64,000 nucleotides of DNA from Blastococcus xanthinilyticus (GTDB lineage: Bacteria > Actinomycetota > Actinomycetes > Mycobacteriales > Geodermatophilaceae): NCBI RefSeq assembly GCF_008124835.1, contig NZ_VNHW01000007.1:106172-170171 (forward strand), written 5' to 3'. Every line of letters begins with the position of its first letter. The stretch's first letter is position 1. This document shows positions 8,794 through 19,025 of the stretch, piece after piece. The position numbers and the translations under genes were made by a program. The notes below the pieces were generated by a model that saw only the letters and a list, made by a program, of their open reading frames with translations, searched no databases and was not told the origin of the DNA.

Positions 8794-9324
8794 TTGGACT
8801 ACGACACCTACGGGTCGACCGCGGTCGAGCTGGCCATCGCCCTGGCCAACGCCGACCTGGAGCCCGACGACGGCGTGGCGCGCTTCCTGGCCGCCCACGA
8901 CGAGTGGTTCACGCCGGGCACCTCGCTCGAGCTCTCCCCCGCCGATGCCCAGAAGGCGGCGGCGACGGGGCGGCTGGTGCGCGAGGTCGCACTGGCGGAG
9001 TCGCAGCCCGACGTCCTCACCCGGCTCAACGAGCTGCTGGCGCTGGCCCGGCCGCGCCCCTACGCGACCGACCACGACGGCGAGCTGCACCTGCACTACG
9101 CCCGCCCCGACTCCCCCGCGCTGGAGCAGCTGACGACGACGGTCGCCATGGGCCTGTCGCAGGTGGTCGTGCAGCACGGGTGGCAGCGCCTGGGCGCCTG
9201 CTCGGCCGAGGGCTGCGACGACGTCTACGTCGACACCTCCCGCAACGCCAGCCGCCGGTACTGCTCCAACACCTGCGCCAGCCGGTCGACCGTCGCCGCC
9301 TACCGCGCCCGCCGGAAGGTCTGA
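8794..9324 (+). CDS. CGNR zinc-finger transcriptional regulator
   Basis: 176 residues. The N-terminal ~120 residues match the ABATE/RsbR-like stress-binding domain layout found before CGNR fingers. The C-terminal finger reads CSAEGCDDVYVDTS then RNASRRYCSNTCASR, with four cysteines in the C-x4-C...C-x3-C order and the usual basic tail (YRARRKV). In place of the textbook C-G-N-R the second half has C-S-N-T. Family members are thought to be DNA-binding regulators. The start is TTG at 8794, chosen because TAGGGAG lies 5-6 bases upstream and no other in-frame start precedes the conserved region. It is divergent from the MFS gene across the palindrome at 8726-8755. Confidence 0.85.
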   Translation: MDYDTYGSTAVELAIALANADLEPDDGVARFLAAHDEWFTPGTSLELSPADAQKAAATGRLVREVALAESQPDVLTRLNELLALARPRPYATDHDGELHLHYARPDSPALEQLTTTVAMGLSQVVVQHGWQRLGACSAEGCDDVYVDTSRNASRRYCSNTCASRSTVAAYRARRKV

Positions 9325-9356
9325 CCGCGGGGAACGGGCAGCGCTACGGTCGCCGG

Positions 9357-9524
9357 GTGGCACCGCCCCGGAGCTGGTCCGCCGACGCGGCCGCCGGCGC
9401 GCGGTGCGGCTGCTGCGCGCGGGACCTACCCCGCTCCTCCGTCCACGAGCTGGGCGCGACGCCCGGGGTCTTCATCTGCCGGCGTTGCGCGCTGTGGGCG
9501 CTGGCCCGGATCGGCCGCCGCTGA
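9357..9524 (+). CDS. Small stand-alone zinc ribbon resembling the ClpX N-terminal zinc-binding domain
   Basis: 55 residues. The C-x2-C (CGCC) followed about 24 residues later by GVFICRRC strongly resembles the C4 zinc-binding domain of ClpX (C-x2-C ... PGVYICDEC). No AAA+ domain follows, so this is the zinc module alone. In ClpX this module dimerises and binds adaptors and substrates; a free copy could compete with or recruit such partners, which is speculation. GTG at 9357 lies 6 bases after TACGGT (leaderless pattern). The gene follows the CGNR regulator after 32 bases. Confidence 0.6.
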   Translation: MAPPRSWSADAAAGARCGCCARDLPRSSVHELGATPGVFICRRCALWALARIGRR

Positions 9525-9543
9525 CCGGCTGCCCGCCAGGCGG

Positions 9544-10239
9544 TCAGCCGAGGGCGGCCGCGGCGACGTCGGCCAGGACGGCCGCGCCCTCCGCGGACGG
9601 GTGCGTGCCGTCGGTGCTCATGCCCTCGGCGAAGGTGCCGTCCTCGTCGGCGAGCGGCGTCCAGAAGTCCAGCAGCTCCACCTCCTCCCGGCCGGCCCAG
9701 GCCAGGAGCTCCTCGTTGAAGGCCGCCGTCTCGGCGGGGAAGGCGTCGCTGGGCGGCAGCGTCGCGAACAGCGGCTCGGCGCCGGCGGCGCGGATCGCCG
9801 TCGCGATCGCGGTCAGGTCGTCCAGCGAGCCGGAGGTGCGCCCCTCCCGCACGTCGTTGGTCCCGGCCAGGACGAACACCCGTCCCGGCTCCCGGGCGAG
9901 CGCCGCGTCGACCCGGGCGAGGATCTCGCCGCTCTCCTCCCCCGGCACGCCGTGGTTGCCGAGGTAGGTGACCGGCGAGTCGTCGCGGCAGGCGAGCACG
10001 TCGAACCAGGAGGTGTCCGCGCCGATGTCGAGCGCTTCGAAGTGGTCCCCGGCGGTGATGGAGTCGCCCAGGGCGACCGCGCCACCCGCTGCGCCGGCAT
10101 CGGCCGGGGAGAGCACGCACTCGTAGTGCGCCACCGCCGACAGCAGGCGTCGCGTCGGACCGTGCGGAAAGGCGAGCGAGGCGACCAGCGCGGCCACGAG
10201 CAGCCCGCCGACCAGCAGGACGATCCGCCCCCGCGTCAT
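9544..10239 (-). CDS. Exported SGNH/GDSL hydrolase
   Basis: 231 residues with an N-terminal hydrophobic segment (residues ~5-24) acting as signal or anchor. SGNH blocks are all present: GDSI (nucleophile Ser, block I), a Gly in HGVPGEE (II), AGTNDVR (III, Asn) and DGTHPSAEG (V, Asp and His). Members are extracellular esterases or deacetylases, often of sugars or wall polymers. Substrate unknown. ATG at 10239 is preceded by TAGCGT 8 bases away, fitting the leaderless pattern. It converges on the small zinc-ribbon gene with only ~20 bases between stops. Confidence 0.8.
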   Translation of the reverse strand: MTRGRIVLLVGGLLVAALVASLAFPHGPTRRLLSAVAHYECVLSPADAGAAGGAVALGDSITAGDHFEALDIGADTSWFDVLACRDDSPVTYLGNHGVPGEESGEILARVDAALAREPGRVFVLAGTNDVREGRTSGSLDDLTAIATAIRAAGAEPLFATLPPSDAFPAETAAFNEELLAWAGREEVELLDFWTPLADEDGTFAEGMSTDGTHPSAEGAAVLADVAAAALG

Positions 10240-10336
10240 GGCGGCACACGCTAGTGGAGCCGCGGGTCAGCCCCTCCCGGAGAGGCCCGGCGGCGAACAG
10301 CGGCCGGGCCGCCGGGGAACCGATACGGTCCCGGCC

Positions 10337-10519
10337 ATGGCAGAAACCCCTGAGCCCCGGAAGCGGCACTGGCAGGAGGGCAGCGGGCTGGCGATGGGCC
10401 TGGCCCTGGGCGCCGGCCTCGGGCAGCTGCTCTTCGAGAACGTCGGCGTGGGCCTGGGGCTGGGCGTCGCGATCGGCGCGGCCGTCGACGCCTGGCAGCG
10501 CGAGCGGTCGACGGGCTGA
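10337..10519 (+). CDS. Small Gly-rich membrane protein
   Basis: 60 residues. A charged N-terminus (ETPEPRKRHWQEG) is followed by a hydrophobic, glycine-zipper-like segment (LALGAGLGQLLFENVGVGLGLGVAIGAAVDAW) that could form one or two short helices. No known family is recognised. TACGGT lies 7 bases before the ATG, so the gene has its own leaderless promoter, which supports it being real. Divergent from the SGNH hydrolase gene. Confidence 0.65.
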   Translation: MAETPEPRKRHWQEGSGLAMGLALGAGLGQLLFENVGVGLGLGVAIGAAVDAWQRERSTG

Positions 10520-10598
10520 CCCCGGTCCGCACCGACCGGAGGCCGGACCGTCCCCACGCGTTCACGAGCGCGTCACTCCCGCCTGCTACGCATGCGGC

Positions 10599-10727
10599 AT
10601 GACTCTCCTGACCACGCCGGTGCGGCGGGCGATGCGGCGGCACGTCCACCTGTTCCGGTGGGCCGGCGACAGCCCGTACGGCACCGTCTACGCCTGCCGG
10701 TGCGGGGACGTACGCCCCGGTCTCTGA
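10599..10727 (+). CDS. 42-residue protein of the HVH...CRCG small family (copy 1)
   Basis: No database family is recognised. The protein has HVHLFRWAGDSPYG in the middle and ends YACRCGDVRPGL. The same order of motifs occurs in the 59-residue protein at 12663-12842 (HVHWFRRVGEDPF ... YRCRCGVVRAGF), so the two are paralogues and selection on the peptide is likely. The two His and two Cys could bind one metal ion (inference). ATG at 10599; TACGCA lies upstream at near-leaderless spacing. Confidence 0.6.
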   Translation: MTLLTTPVRRAMRRHVHLFRWAGDSPYGTVYACRCGDVRPGL

Positions 10728-10850
10728 GCCTCTTCCGACCGACGGTGCCGAGGGGCGCCGGCCGCCCGAGTTGCGGCCGGTGATTGCCCGGTGGATCTTC
10801 CGGGCAGTGCACGCTGCGACTGCCCAGTGGCATCGAGGAAAGAGGTCACC

Positions 10851-11423
10851 ATGCTCGTACGCCGGATCGCCCGGCCCCTGCTCGCCGCGCCCTTCATCTA
10901 CGGGGGGATCAGCACGCTGCGCAAGCCGCAGGACCGCGTGCCGGGCGCCACCCCCGTGGTGGAGAAGCTCGCCGAGACCGCCGACAAGCAGCTGCCCGTC
11001 CAGGTGCCCAGGGACGTCGAGCAGTGGGTGAAGGCCGACGCCGCCATCAAGGTCGCCGCCGGCTCGCTGTTCGCCCTCAACAAGTTCCCGCGCGTCACCG
11101 CTCTGGTGCTGTCGGCCTCCATCGTGCCGACCACGCTGGCCGGCCACCGCTTCTGGGAGCACGACGACCCGACGGAGCAGTTCGGCCAGATCTCGAACTT
11201 CCTCAAGAACACCGGGATCCTGGGCGGGCTGCTGCTCGCCGCCGTCGACACCGAGGGCAGGCCGTCGGTGGGCTACCGCGCCAGGCGGGCCGCCAAGCGG
11301 GCCGCCGACGTCACCGAGAAGAACTACGAGAAGGCGTCGAAGCGCGCGATCAAGGCGCAGAAGAAGGCCTCCCGCAAGACCGGCAAGAAGACCGGCAAGG
11401 GAGCCCTCAAGGTGCTCAGCTGA
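10851..11423 (+). CDS. DoxX-family membrane protein with Lys-rich tail
   Basis: 190 residues. It starts at MLVRRIARPLLAAPFIYGGIS, typical for DoxX-like proteins, and has about four hydrophobic helices (residues 5-20, 65-85, 87-105, 127-140). The family's FxxSxxxKxxxP region is replaced by IYGGISTLRKPQDRV. The last ~35 residues are rich in Lys and Ala and probably cytoplasmic. Function of DoxX proteins in actinobacteria is mostly unknown (redox-linked in some). AAGAGG lies before the ATG. It overlaps the PHP gene by the CTGA at 11420-11423. Confidence 0.8.
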   Translation: MLVRRIARPLLAAPFIYGGISTLRKPQDRVPGATPVVEKLAETADKQLPVQVPRDVEQWVKADAAIKVAAGSLFALNKFPRVTALVLSASIVPTTLAGHRFWEHDDPTEQFGQISNFLKNTGILGGLLLAAVDTEGRPSVGYRARRAAKRAADVTEKNYEKASKRAIKAQKKASRKTGKKTGKGALKVLS

Positions 11424-12475
11424 GCACCCCGCTCCCGCCCGCGGCCGCGCTCCGGAGGATCGCCTTCCTCCTGGAGCGCGCCCGCGAGGCCAGCTACCGC
11501 GTCGGCGCCTACCGCACCGCCGCGGCGGTGGTCGACGGCCTCGACGGGGCCGAGCTGGACCGCCGGATCCGCACCGGCACCCTGAAGGACCTCAAGGGCA
11601 TCGGCCCGAAGACGGCGACGGCCATAGCCCAGGCGCACGGCGGCGAGGTGCCCGAGTACCTGGCGACGCTCGAGCAGGCCTACGCCGACCAGCAGCCGGC
11701 CGCCGACGACGTCGCCGCCTTCCGGGCCGCGCTGCGCGGCGACCTGCACGCGCACTCCGACTGGTCCGACGGCGGCAGCCCCATCCGGGAGATGGCCGAG
11801 GCGGCGAGGGCGCTGGGCCACGAGTACCTGGCGCTCACCGACCACTCCCCCCGGCTCACGGTGGCCAACGGACTCTCCCCGCAGCGCCTCGAGCAGCAGC
11901 TCGACGTCGTGGCGGAGCTGAACGAGGAGCTCGCGCCGTTCCGGATCCTCACCGGCATCGAGTGCGACATCAACGTCGACGGCAGCCTCGACCAGACCGA
12001 CGAGCTGCTCGGCCGGCTCGACGTCGTCGTCGCCAGCGTGCACTCCGACCTGCGGGCCGACCGGCGCGCGATGACCGACCGCATGCTCGCCGCCGTCGCG
12101 AACCCGCACACCGACGTGCTCGGGCACTGCACCGGTCGGCTGGTCATCGGCCGGAAGCAGCGCAACGGCACCCAGCGGCCGCGGCCGGAGAGCGACTTCG
12201 ACGCCGAGGCGGTGTTCGGCGCCTGCGTCGAGCACGGCACCGCCGTGGAGATCAACTCCCGTCCCGAGCGGCTCGACCCGCCCCGGCGGCTGCTCGGCCT
12301 GGCCGTCGAGCTCGGCTGCGAGTTCGCCATCGACACCGATGCGCACGCGCCCGGCCAGCTCGACTGGCAGTACAACGGCTGCGAGCGCGCGGTCGAGTGC
12401 GGCGTGCCGCTGGAGCGGGTGATCAACACGCGCACCGCGGAGGAGCTGCTCGCCTGGACCGGCGCCGGGAGCTGA
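11420..12475 (+). CDS. PHP-domain phosphoesterase with N-terminal helix-hairpin-helix
   Basis: 351 residues if started at the CTG at 11420. Residues ~10-100 resemble the 8-kDa/helix-hairpin-helix part of family X polymerases (LKDLKGIGPKTATAI). A PHP domain follows with its metal-site motifs: DLHAHSDWSDGG, ALTDHSP, TGIECDIN, ASVHSDL and IDTDAH. There is no polymerase palm, so this is the exonuclease/phosphoesterase half only, probably acting on DNA or a small phosphoester. No ATG or GTG exists near the start in this frame. The CTG overlaps the DoxX stop as CTGA, suggesting translational coupling; the exact start is uncertain. Confidence 0.8.
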   Translation: MSTPLPPAAALRRIAFLLERAREASYRVGAYRTAAAVVDGLDGAELDRRIRTGTLKDLKGIGPKTATAIAQAHGGEVPEYLATLEQAYADQQPAADDVAAFRAALRGDLHAHSDWSDGGSPIREMAEAARALGHEYLALTDHSPRLTVANGLSPQRLEQQLDVVAELNEELAPFRILTGIECDINVDGSLDQTDELLGRLDVVVASVHSDLRADRRAMTDRMLAAVANPHTDVLGHCTGRLVIGRKQRNGTQRPRPESDFDAEAVFGACVEHGTAVEINSRPERLDPPRRLLGLAVELGCEFAIDTDAHAPGQLDWQYNGCERAVECGVPLERVINTRTAEELLAWTGAGS

Positions 12476-12662
12476 CTCCAGCGGCGACCACGGGCGCTGC
12501 CCCGCACACCCCCGGTGAGCGACACGCCCGCACCTGCGGGGACGAGGGGAAACCACCGGCGTCGCGCCTTGCCCCGGCTCGCGCGGGGTACTGCGCTGGC
12601 CTCGACGGCGCCGCTCCGGGCGTGCGTCAGGGTGGGCGTCGCGCCCGGATCGGAGAGAGGTC

Positions 12663-12842
12663 GTGCTGGGCCCGTTGCTGACCGAGACGGCCGACCACGC
12701 GCGCCCGGGGCGGCCCCACGCGGCCGGATCGGACCGCGGGCGGGGGCCGCACGTGCACTGGTTCCGCCGGGTGGGCGAGGACCCGTTCAGCAGCGCGACG
12801 CTGTACCGCTGCCGGTGCGGCGTGGTGCGCGCCGGGTTCTGA
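12663..12842 (+). CDS. 59-residue protein of the HVH...CRCG small family (copy 2)
   Basis: Paralogue of the 42-residue protein at 10599-10727. It shares HVHxFRxxGxDP and the C-terminal CRCGxVRxG[FL], with an added ~28-residue N-terminal segment. GTG at 12663 has GAGAGAGG at good spacing. It converges on the membrane protein ending at 12852. No known family; the conserved pair of His and pair of Cys suggest a tiny metal site. Confidence 0.6.
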   Translation: MLGPLLTETADHARPGRPHAAGSDRGRGPHVHWFRRVGEDPFSSATLYRCRCGVVRAGF

Positions 12843-12851
12843 ACCGGGGCG

Positions 12852-13745
12852 TCAGGGGGTCGGGTCGCCGGCCGGCCGGACGCCGGGCTGCGCCCGGTCG
12901 AGGGGGTGCGCCAGCTCGAGGGAGTGCGCATCGTCCGATCGACGCAGCGCCCAGTCCGCCGGCAGCACCAGGCGCGGCGCCACCCCGATGAGCGCCGCCA
13001 TGAGGAAGGCGACGCCGCCCAGCGCCTCGCCCGCCTCCTCGACGAACGTCGCGGTCACGGCGAGCGACCCGGGGACGACGGAGGTCAGCGCCCCCAGCCC
13101 GACGGAGGCGACGGCGTAGCCGGCCAGGCTGCCGAGGACCCGGCGCCGGTCGCGGCGCTCGGTGCGGCTGAGGAAGAACAGGGCGCCGACGACGGCTACG
13201 GCGGCGACCGCGCTGATCGCGATGGCCGCGGGCCGACCGGCCGCGGAGACCAGGGCCGCCATCGCATCGGCGTGCACGGTGCCCCCCGCCTTGACCGAGG
13301 CGATGGCCGCCGCGACCAGCCCGACGGCGAGCCACCAGGTGCGGCGGCCGGGGTTGAGCGCGGCGCCGGCGACGGCGGCCAGCGCCGCGACCGCGAACAG
13401 CCCGGCCACGAACAGGCGGGGCAGCGAGAGCGGTGCGTCCATGGAGAAGACCTGGGCGGCGGTGCCGGTGGCCCCGTTCAGGCGGAGCAGGAAGCCGGTG
13501 GCCATGAGCGCCACCGCGGCGGCCGCGAGGCCGACGCCCACCGGGGGCAGCGGGACGGCGCGGCGGCGGGCGCGCGCGGGCGCGAGCACCGGCGCAGGGG
13601 CCTCCTCGGGCAGCAGCCGCCCGAGGTCGCCCGTGGCCGCCGCGCGGCGGTCGGCCTCGCGGATCGACCGGCCGAGGAGCACCCCGAAGACGGCGGCGAC
13701 GACCACCCAGACGACCAACCCGCCGACGACCCAGACCCACCACAC
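12852..13745 (-). CDS. Hypothetical integral membrane protein with N-terminal LLGR motif
   Basis: 297 residues. One helix at the N-terminus ends in VLLGRSIREADRR, the same signature seen in the 60-residue protein at 39952 (VLLGRGIRTADQRE). After a ~45-residue cytoplasmic loop there are about six further helices (residues 68-86, 105-130, 135-153, 165-192, 205-232, 240-262) and a polar tail. No transporter or enzyme motif is recognised. The first helix module may be a shared membrane-targeting unit (inference). GTG at 13745. Confidence 0.7.
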   Translation of the reverse strand: MWWVWVVGGLVVWVVVAAVFGVLLGRSIREADRRAAATGDLGRLLPEEAPAPVLAPARARRRAVPLPPVGVGLAAAAVALMATGFLLRLNGATGTAAQVFSMDAPLSLPRLFVAGLFAVAALAAVAGAALNPGRRTWWLAVGLVAAAIASVKAGGTVHADAMAALVSAAGRPAAIAISAVAAVAVVGALFFLSRTERRDRRRVLGSLAGYAVASVGLGALTSVVPGSLAVTATFVEEAGEALGGVAFLMAALIGVAPRLVLPADWALRRSDDAHSLELAHPLDRAQPGVRPAGDPTP

Positions 13746-13820
13746 GCGCAGATCATCGGCACCCGCGCGGCGGAACTTGACCGGTCCGTCTCACGTGTCG
13801 GTGCGCTCCGGGCGCACGGG

Positions 13821-16001
<2,181 letters not shown>

Positions 16002-17336
16002 GTGTCCATCGGCCGGAGCACGGGATCGTCGTCGGAGCCGCGTGGCTCCGGCGTGCCCGGCGACGCCGCTTCCCCGCCGTCGGTCTGGCTGCTGCGCGCC
16101 CTCGTCACCGCCGCCCTGCTGCTCGGCGCCTGGCTCGCCGCGCCGGACGCCGTGGCGCACGCCGACAGCCCGCAGTCCGCCGCGGCGGCTCAGGGCCAGG
16201 AGCACGCGGCCGTGCCGGTCCCGCCCGACGGTCTCCCCGTGGCGACGCCGGCCCGGCCGCCCGAGGCGGTGTCCGGCGCCGAGCCGGCTCCCGGCCCCGC
16301 TGTCGACTCCCCGGCGGAGCCCGCCGTGCACCCCCCGGCGGGGCCGGCCGCGGAGCCCGGCGCCCCCCAGAGAGGGGACCCGGTCCTCCCCCCGCCCGCG
16401 GACGGGGTTCCGCCCGGCCCGGCCGACGGCGACCCGCCGCCTCCGCACGACCCGGGCGCACCGCCTCCGCACGACCCGGGCGCACCGCCTCCGCACGACC
16501 CGGGCGCACCGCCTTCGCACGACCCGGGCGCACCACCCGCGGAGCAGCCGGACGCATCCCCCGCCGAGCCGGCGCCGGTCGACCCCGTCGACCCGGGCCC
16601 CGACGTGGACGCGCCGCCGGTCGTGGCCCCGGAGGGGCAGCCCGACGGAGCCCCGGAGGGGCAGCCCGACGGAGCCCCGGAGGGGCAGCCCGACGGAGCC
16701 GCGGACCCGGCGCCCGCCACGGCCGAGCTCGAGCCGGTCACGCCGGTCGAGGACGCCGAGCCCGAGCCGGCCACCGGCACGCCCGTGACCACCGATCCCG
16801 CCACCGGGCCGGCCGACGCCGAGCCCGCCGACGCCACCGATCCCGACACCGGGCCGTCCGACACCGGGCCGTCCGACACCGAGCCCGCCGCCACGGATCC
16901 GGAGGCGGCGACGGCTGCGACGCCGGTCCTCGAGTCCGCACCGGGCACGTCGCCGGCGACCGCTCAGCGGGTCGGGCTGACCCGGTCCGCGGCCGAGGTG
17001 CCCGCCACCCGCAGCAGCCCGCCCGCCGTCGCCCCGGGCACCGCCACCCAGGTCGCCGCTCCGACGGGGACGGCCACCCCGGGCATCCCGGCCCCGCCGC
17101 CGCCCCCGGTGGCGCCGATGCCGCCCCCGGCCCCGGCCGCGCCGGCCGGCCCCGCCTCGGCGTCCGCCTCCGGCGGCACGAGCTGCGCCGCCGGCCACTC
17201 CGACCACCACGACTTCGGGCTCGCGGTCCTCGACCCGGCCCTCCCGCTCTCCCTGACCGGGTCGGCCCTCCGGGTCCACGGGGTCGCCGGTGCCGTCGTC
17301 GGCGGTGCCGACGACCCGGGCGCCCGCCCCACCTGA
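16002..17336 (+). CDS. Secreted Pro/Ala-rich repetitive protein
   Basis: 444 residues. A signal or anchor helix lies at ~28-48 (SVWLLRALVTAALLLGAWLAA), followed by ~340 residues of low-complexity Pro/Ala/Asp/Glu/Gly sequence. This contains four PPPHDPGA units and three PEGQPDGA units, each exactly 24 bp in DNA. The last ~55 residues are different (GTSCAAGHSDHHDFGLAVLD...) and may be a small folded end with His and Cys. A Pro-rich stalk spanning the wall is the likely shape. No known family. GTG at 16002 was chosen for GGAGGAG four bases upstream; a longer frame exists but lacks a ribosome site. Confidence 0.65.
   Translation: MSIGRSTGSSSEPRGSGVPGDAASPPSVWLLRALVTAALLLGAWLAAPDAVAHADSPQSAAAAQGQEHAAVPVPPDGLPVATPARPPEAVSGAEPAPGPAVDSPAEPAVHPPAGPAAEPGAPQRGDPVLPPPADGVPPGPADGDPPPPHDPGAPPPHDPGAPPPHDPGAPPSHDPGAPPAEQPDASPAEPAPVDPVDPGPDVDAPPVVAPEGQPDGAPEGQPDGAPEGQPDGAADPAPATAELEPVTPVEDAEPEPATGTPVTTDPATGPADAEPADATDPDTGPSDTGPSDTEPAATDPEAATAATPVLESAPGTSPATAQRVGLTRSAAEVPATRSSPPAVAPGTATQVAAPTGTATPGIPAPPPPPVAPMPPPAPAAPAGPASASASGGTSCAAGHSDHHDFGLAVLDPALPLSLTGSALRVHGVAGAVVGGADDPGARPT
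16437..16532 (+). repeat. In-frame minisatellite, 4 x 24 bp
   Basis: Four tandem 24-bp units encoding PPPHDPGA; the fourth differs at one codon (Pro to Ser). Near-identical DNA suggests recent slippage expansion. Confidence 0.9.
16629..16700 (+). repeat. In-frame minisatellite, 3 x 24 bp
   Basis: Three tandem 24-bp units encoding PEGQPDGA, within the same Pro-rich gene. Confidence 0.9.
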
Positions 17337-17467
17337 CGGGCGCCGTTCCGCACCCGTACCTCTCCGATCCCCGGATCGGCACGCCGGATCGTCCGTGACA
17401 TCCCCACGAGCGGCGCGCGCCCTCTCCACCGGCGCGGCGCCCCGTCGGAAACACAGGGAACCGCCAG

Positions 17468-18970
17468 ATGACCAGTGAAGCCATACCGTCCCAGCACGCC
17501 CACCCCGCAGCCGCGATCCCCGATCGCCGCCAGCGCCTCGACCGGCTGCGCGGCGCGGGCACCGTCGCGCGACGCGCGTGGCGCGGCCCCTACATCCGCC
17601 GGCTGGTCCTGTGGGACGCCGTCTGCGCGACCGTCGCCGCGGGCAGCGGCCTGCTGGTCCGATACTCGCCGTCCGGCACCGGGGTCGCGACCGCGTCGCT
17701 GGTCATCGCCGTCGCGCTGCCCGCCATCTGGCTGTTCGCGATGGTGCTCGCCCGCAGCTACGAGAGCCGGTACCTCTGGGAGGGGCCGGAGGAGTTCCGC
17801 CGGGTGTTCTTCGCCGCGGCGCTGCTCCTGGCCCTGGTGGGCACGATCTCGTGGGGGCTGAAGCTCGAGGTGGCCCGCGGCTTCGTCGTCGTCGCCATCC
17901 CGCTGGCGACCGTGCTCACGCTGGCGCACCGGCAGGCGCACCGGACGTGGCTGCGCCGGCAGCGGGTGCACGGCCGGTTCCAGCAGACCGCGCTGCTGGT
18001 CGGCCACCGCGGCGGCGTCGCGGCGCTGCAGGAGCAGCTGCACCGCGACGTGAGCCACGGCTACCGGGTGATCGGCTGCTGCCTGCCCACGCGCTCCCGC
18101 GGCGTCGAGGGCCCCGGCGGGCTGCCGGTGCTCGGCGGGCTCGACGAGGTCGTCGACGTGGTCGCGCGGCACGAGGTGGACACGGTGGCCGTGCTGCCGT
18201 GCCCGGAGCTGGACGGCGCGGCGCTGCGCCGGCTGGGCTGGGACCTGGAGAAGACGCGCGCGGACCTGCTGCTCGCGCCGTCGGTCTCGGAGGTCGCCGG
18301 GCCGCGCGTGCGGGTGCGCCCGGTGTGCGGCCTGTCCCTGCTGCAGATGGAGCGGCCGGAGCTGCGCGGCCTCCGCCTGCTGGCCAAGGAGTCGTTCGAC
18401 CGGACCTGCGCGTTCCTGCTCCTGCTGCTCCTGCTGCCGGTGCTCGTCGCCGTCGCCGTGGCCGTGAAGGCCGACAGCTCGGGGCCGGTGCTGTTCCGCC
18501 AGGAGCGGGTGGGCCGCGAGGGCCGCACCTTCCCGATGCTCAAGTTCCGCAGCATGCACCCCGACGCCGAGCAGCTCGTGCCCCGGCTCGCCGCAGTGAA
18601 CGACGGGAACGGCGTCCTGTTCAAGCTGCGCCGGGACCCGCGGGTGACCCGGGTGGGGCGGGTGCTGCGGCGGTACTCCGTCGACGAGCTGCCGCAGCTG
18701 CTCAACGTGCTGCGCGGGGAGATGTCGCTGGTCGGTCCGCGCCCGCCCCTACCGACGGAGGTGGAGCGGTACGGCGTGGAGATGAACCGCCGGCTGGTGG
18801 TGAAGCCGGGTCTCACCGGGCTGTGGCAGGTGAGCGGCCGGTCGGACCTGTCGTGGGACGACTCGGTGCGGCTGGACATCCACTACGTGGACAACTGGTC
18901 GCTGATGCTCGACGTGATGATCCTGTGGCGGACGCTCGGGGCCGTCGTCAGGGGCCGGGGCGCCTACTGA
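17468..18970 (+). CDS. Polyprenyl-phosphate hexose-1-phosphate transferase (WcaJ/CpsE type), copy 1
   Basis: 500 residues. N-terminal membrane helices (about four, residues ~45-150) and a CoA-binding-like Rossmann part (VGHRGG...) come first. The C-terminal bacterial sugar transferase domain starts at the membrane re-entrant helix (FDRTCAFLLLLLLLPV). Core motifs are GPVLFRQERVGREGRTFPMLKFRSM, RRYSVDELPQLLNVLRGEMSLVGPRP, and KPGLTGLWQVSGRSDLSWDD, with the catalytic Asp-Glu pair in VDELPQ. It would start repeat-unit assembly by moving a sugar-1-phosphate to undecaprenyl phosphate. A closely similar copy lies at 23601-25220 and a truncated one at 40157-40714, all ending RG.GAY. Confidence 0.92.
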   Translation: MTSEAIPSQHAHPAAAIPDRRQRLDRLRGAGTVARRAWRGPYIRRLVLWDAVCATVAAGSGLLVRYSPSGTGVATASLVIAVALPAIWLFAMVLARSYESRYLWEGPEEFRRVFFAAALLLALVGTISWGLKLEVARGFVVVAIPLATVLTLAHRQAHRTWLRRQRVHGRFQQTALLVGHRGGVAALQEQLHRDVSHGYRVIGCCLPTRSRGVEGPGGLPVLGGLDEVVDVVARHEVDTVAVLPCPELDGAALRRLGWDLEKTRADLLLAPSVSEVAGPRVRVRPVCGLSLLQMERPELRGLRLLAKESFDRTCAFLLLLLLLPVLVAVAVAVKADSSGPVLFRQERVGREGRTFPMLKFRSMHPDAEQLVPRLAAVNDGNGVLFKLRRDPRVTRVGRVLRRYSVDELPQLLNVLRGEMSLVGPRPPLPTEVERYGVEMNRRLVVKPGLTGLWQVSGRSDLSWDDSVRLDIHYVDNWSLMLDVMILWRTLGAVVRGRGAY

Positions 18971-18984
18971 CGCCGGACGCGGGA

Positions 18985-19016
18985 ACGGGCGCCGCGCGCA
19001 TCCGCGCGGCGCCCGT
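18985..19016. terminator. Bidirectional terminator between convergent genes
   Basis: A perfect 14-bp GC-rich stem (starting ACGGGCGCCGCGCG) with loop CATC, in the 55 bases between the plus-strand sugar transferase stop (18970) and the minus-strand beta-helix gene stop (19026). Confidence 0.7.
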
Positions 19017-19025
19017 CCCGTCGGC

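Noticed and set aside
16437-16700. CRISPR-like array in the 24-bp repeats
   Set aside because: The units are directly adjacent without unique spacers and keep the reading frame of a Pro-rich protein.
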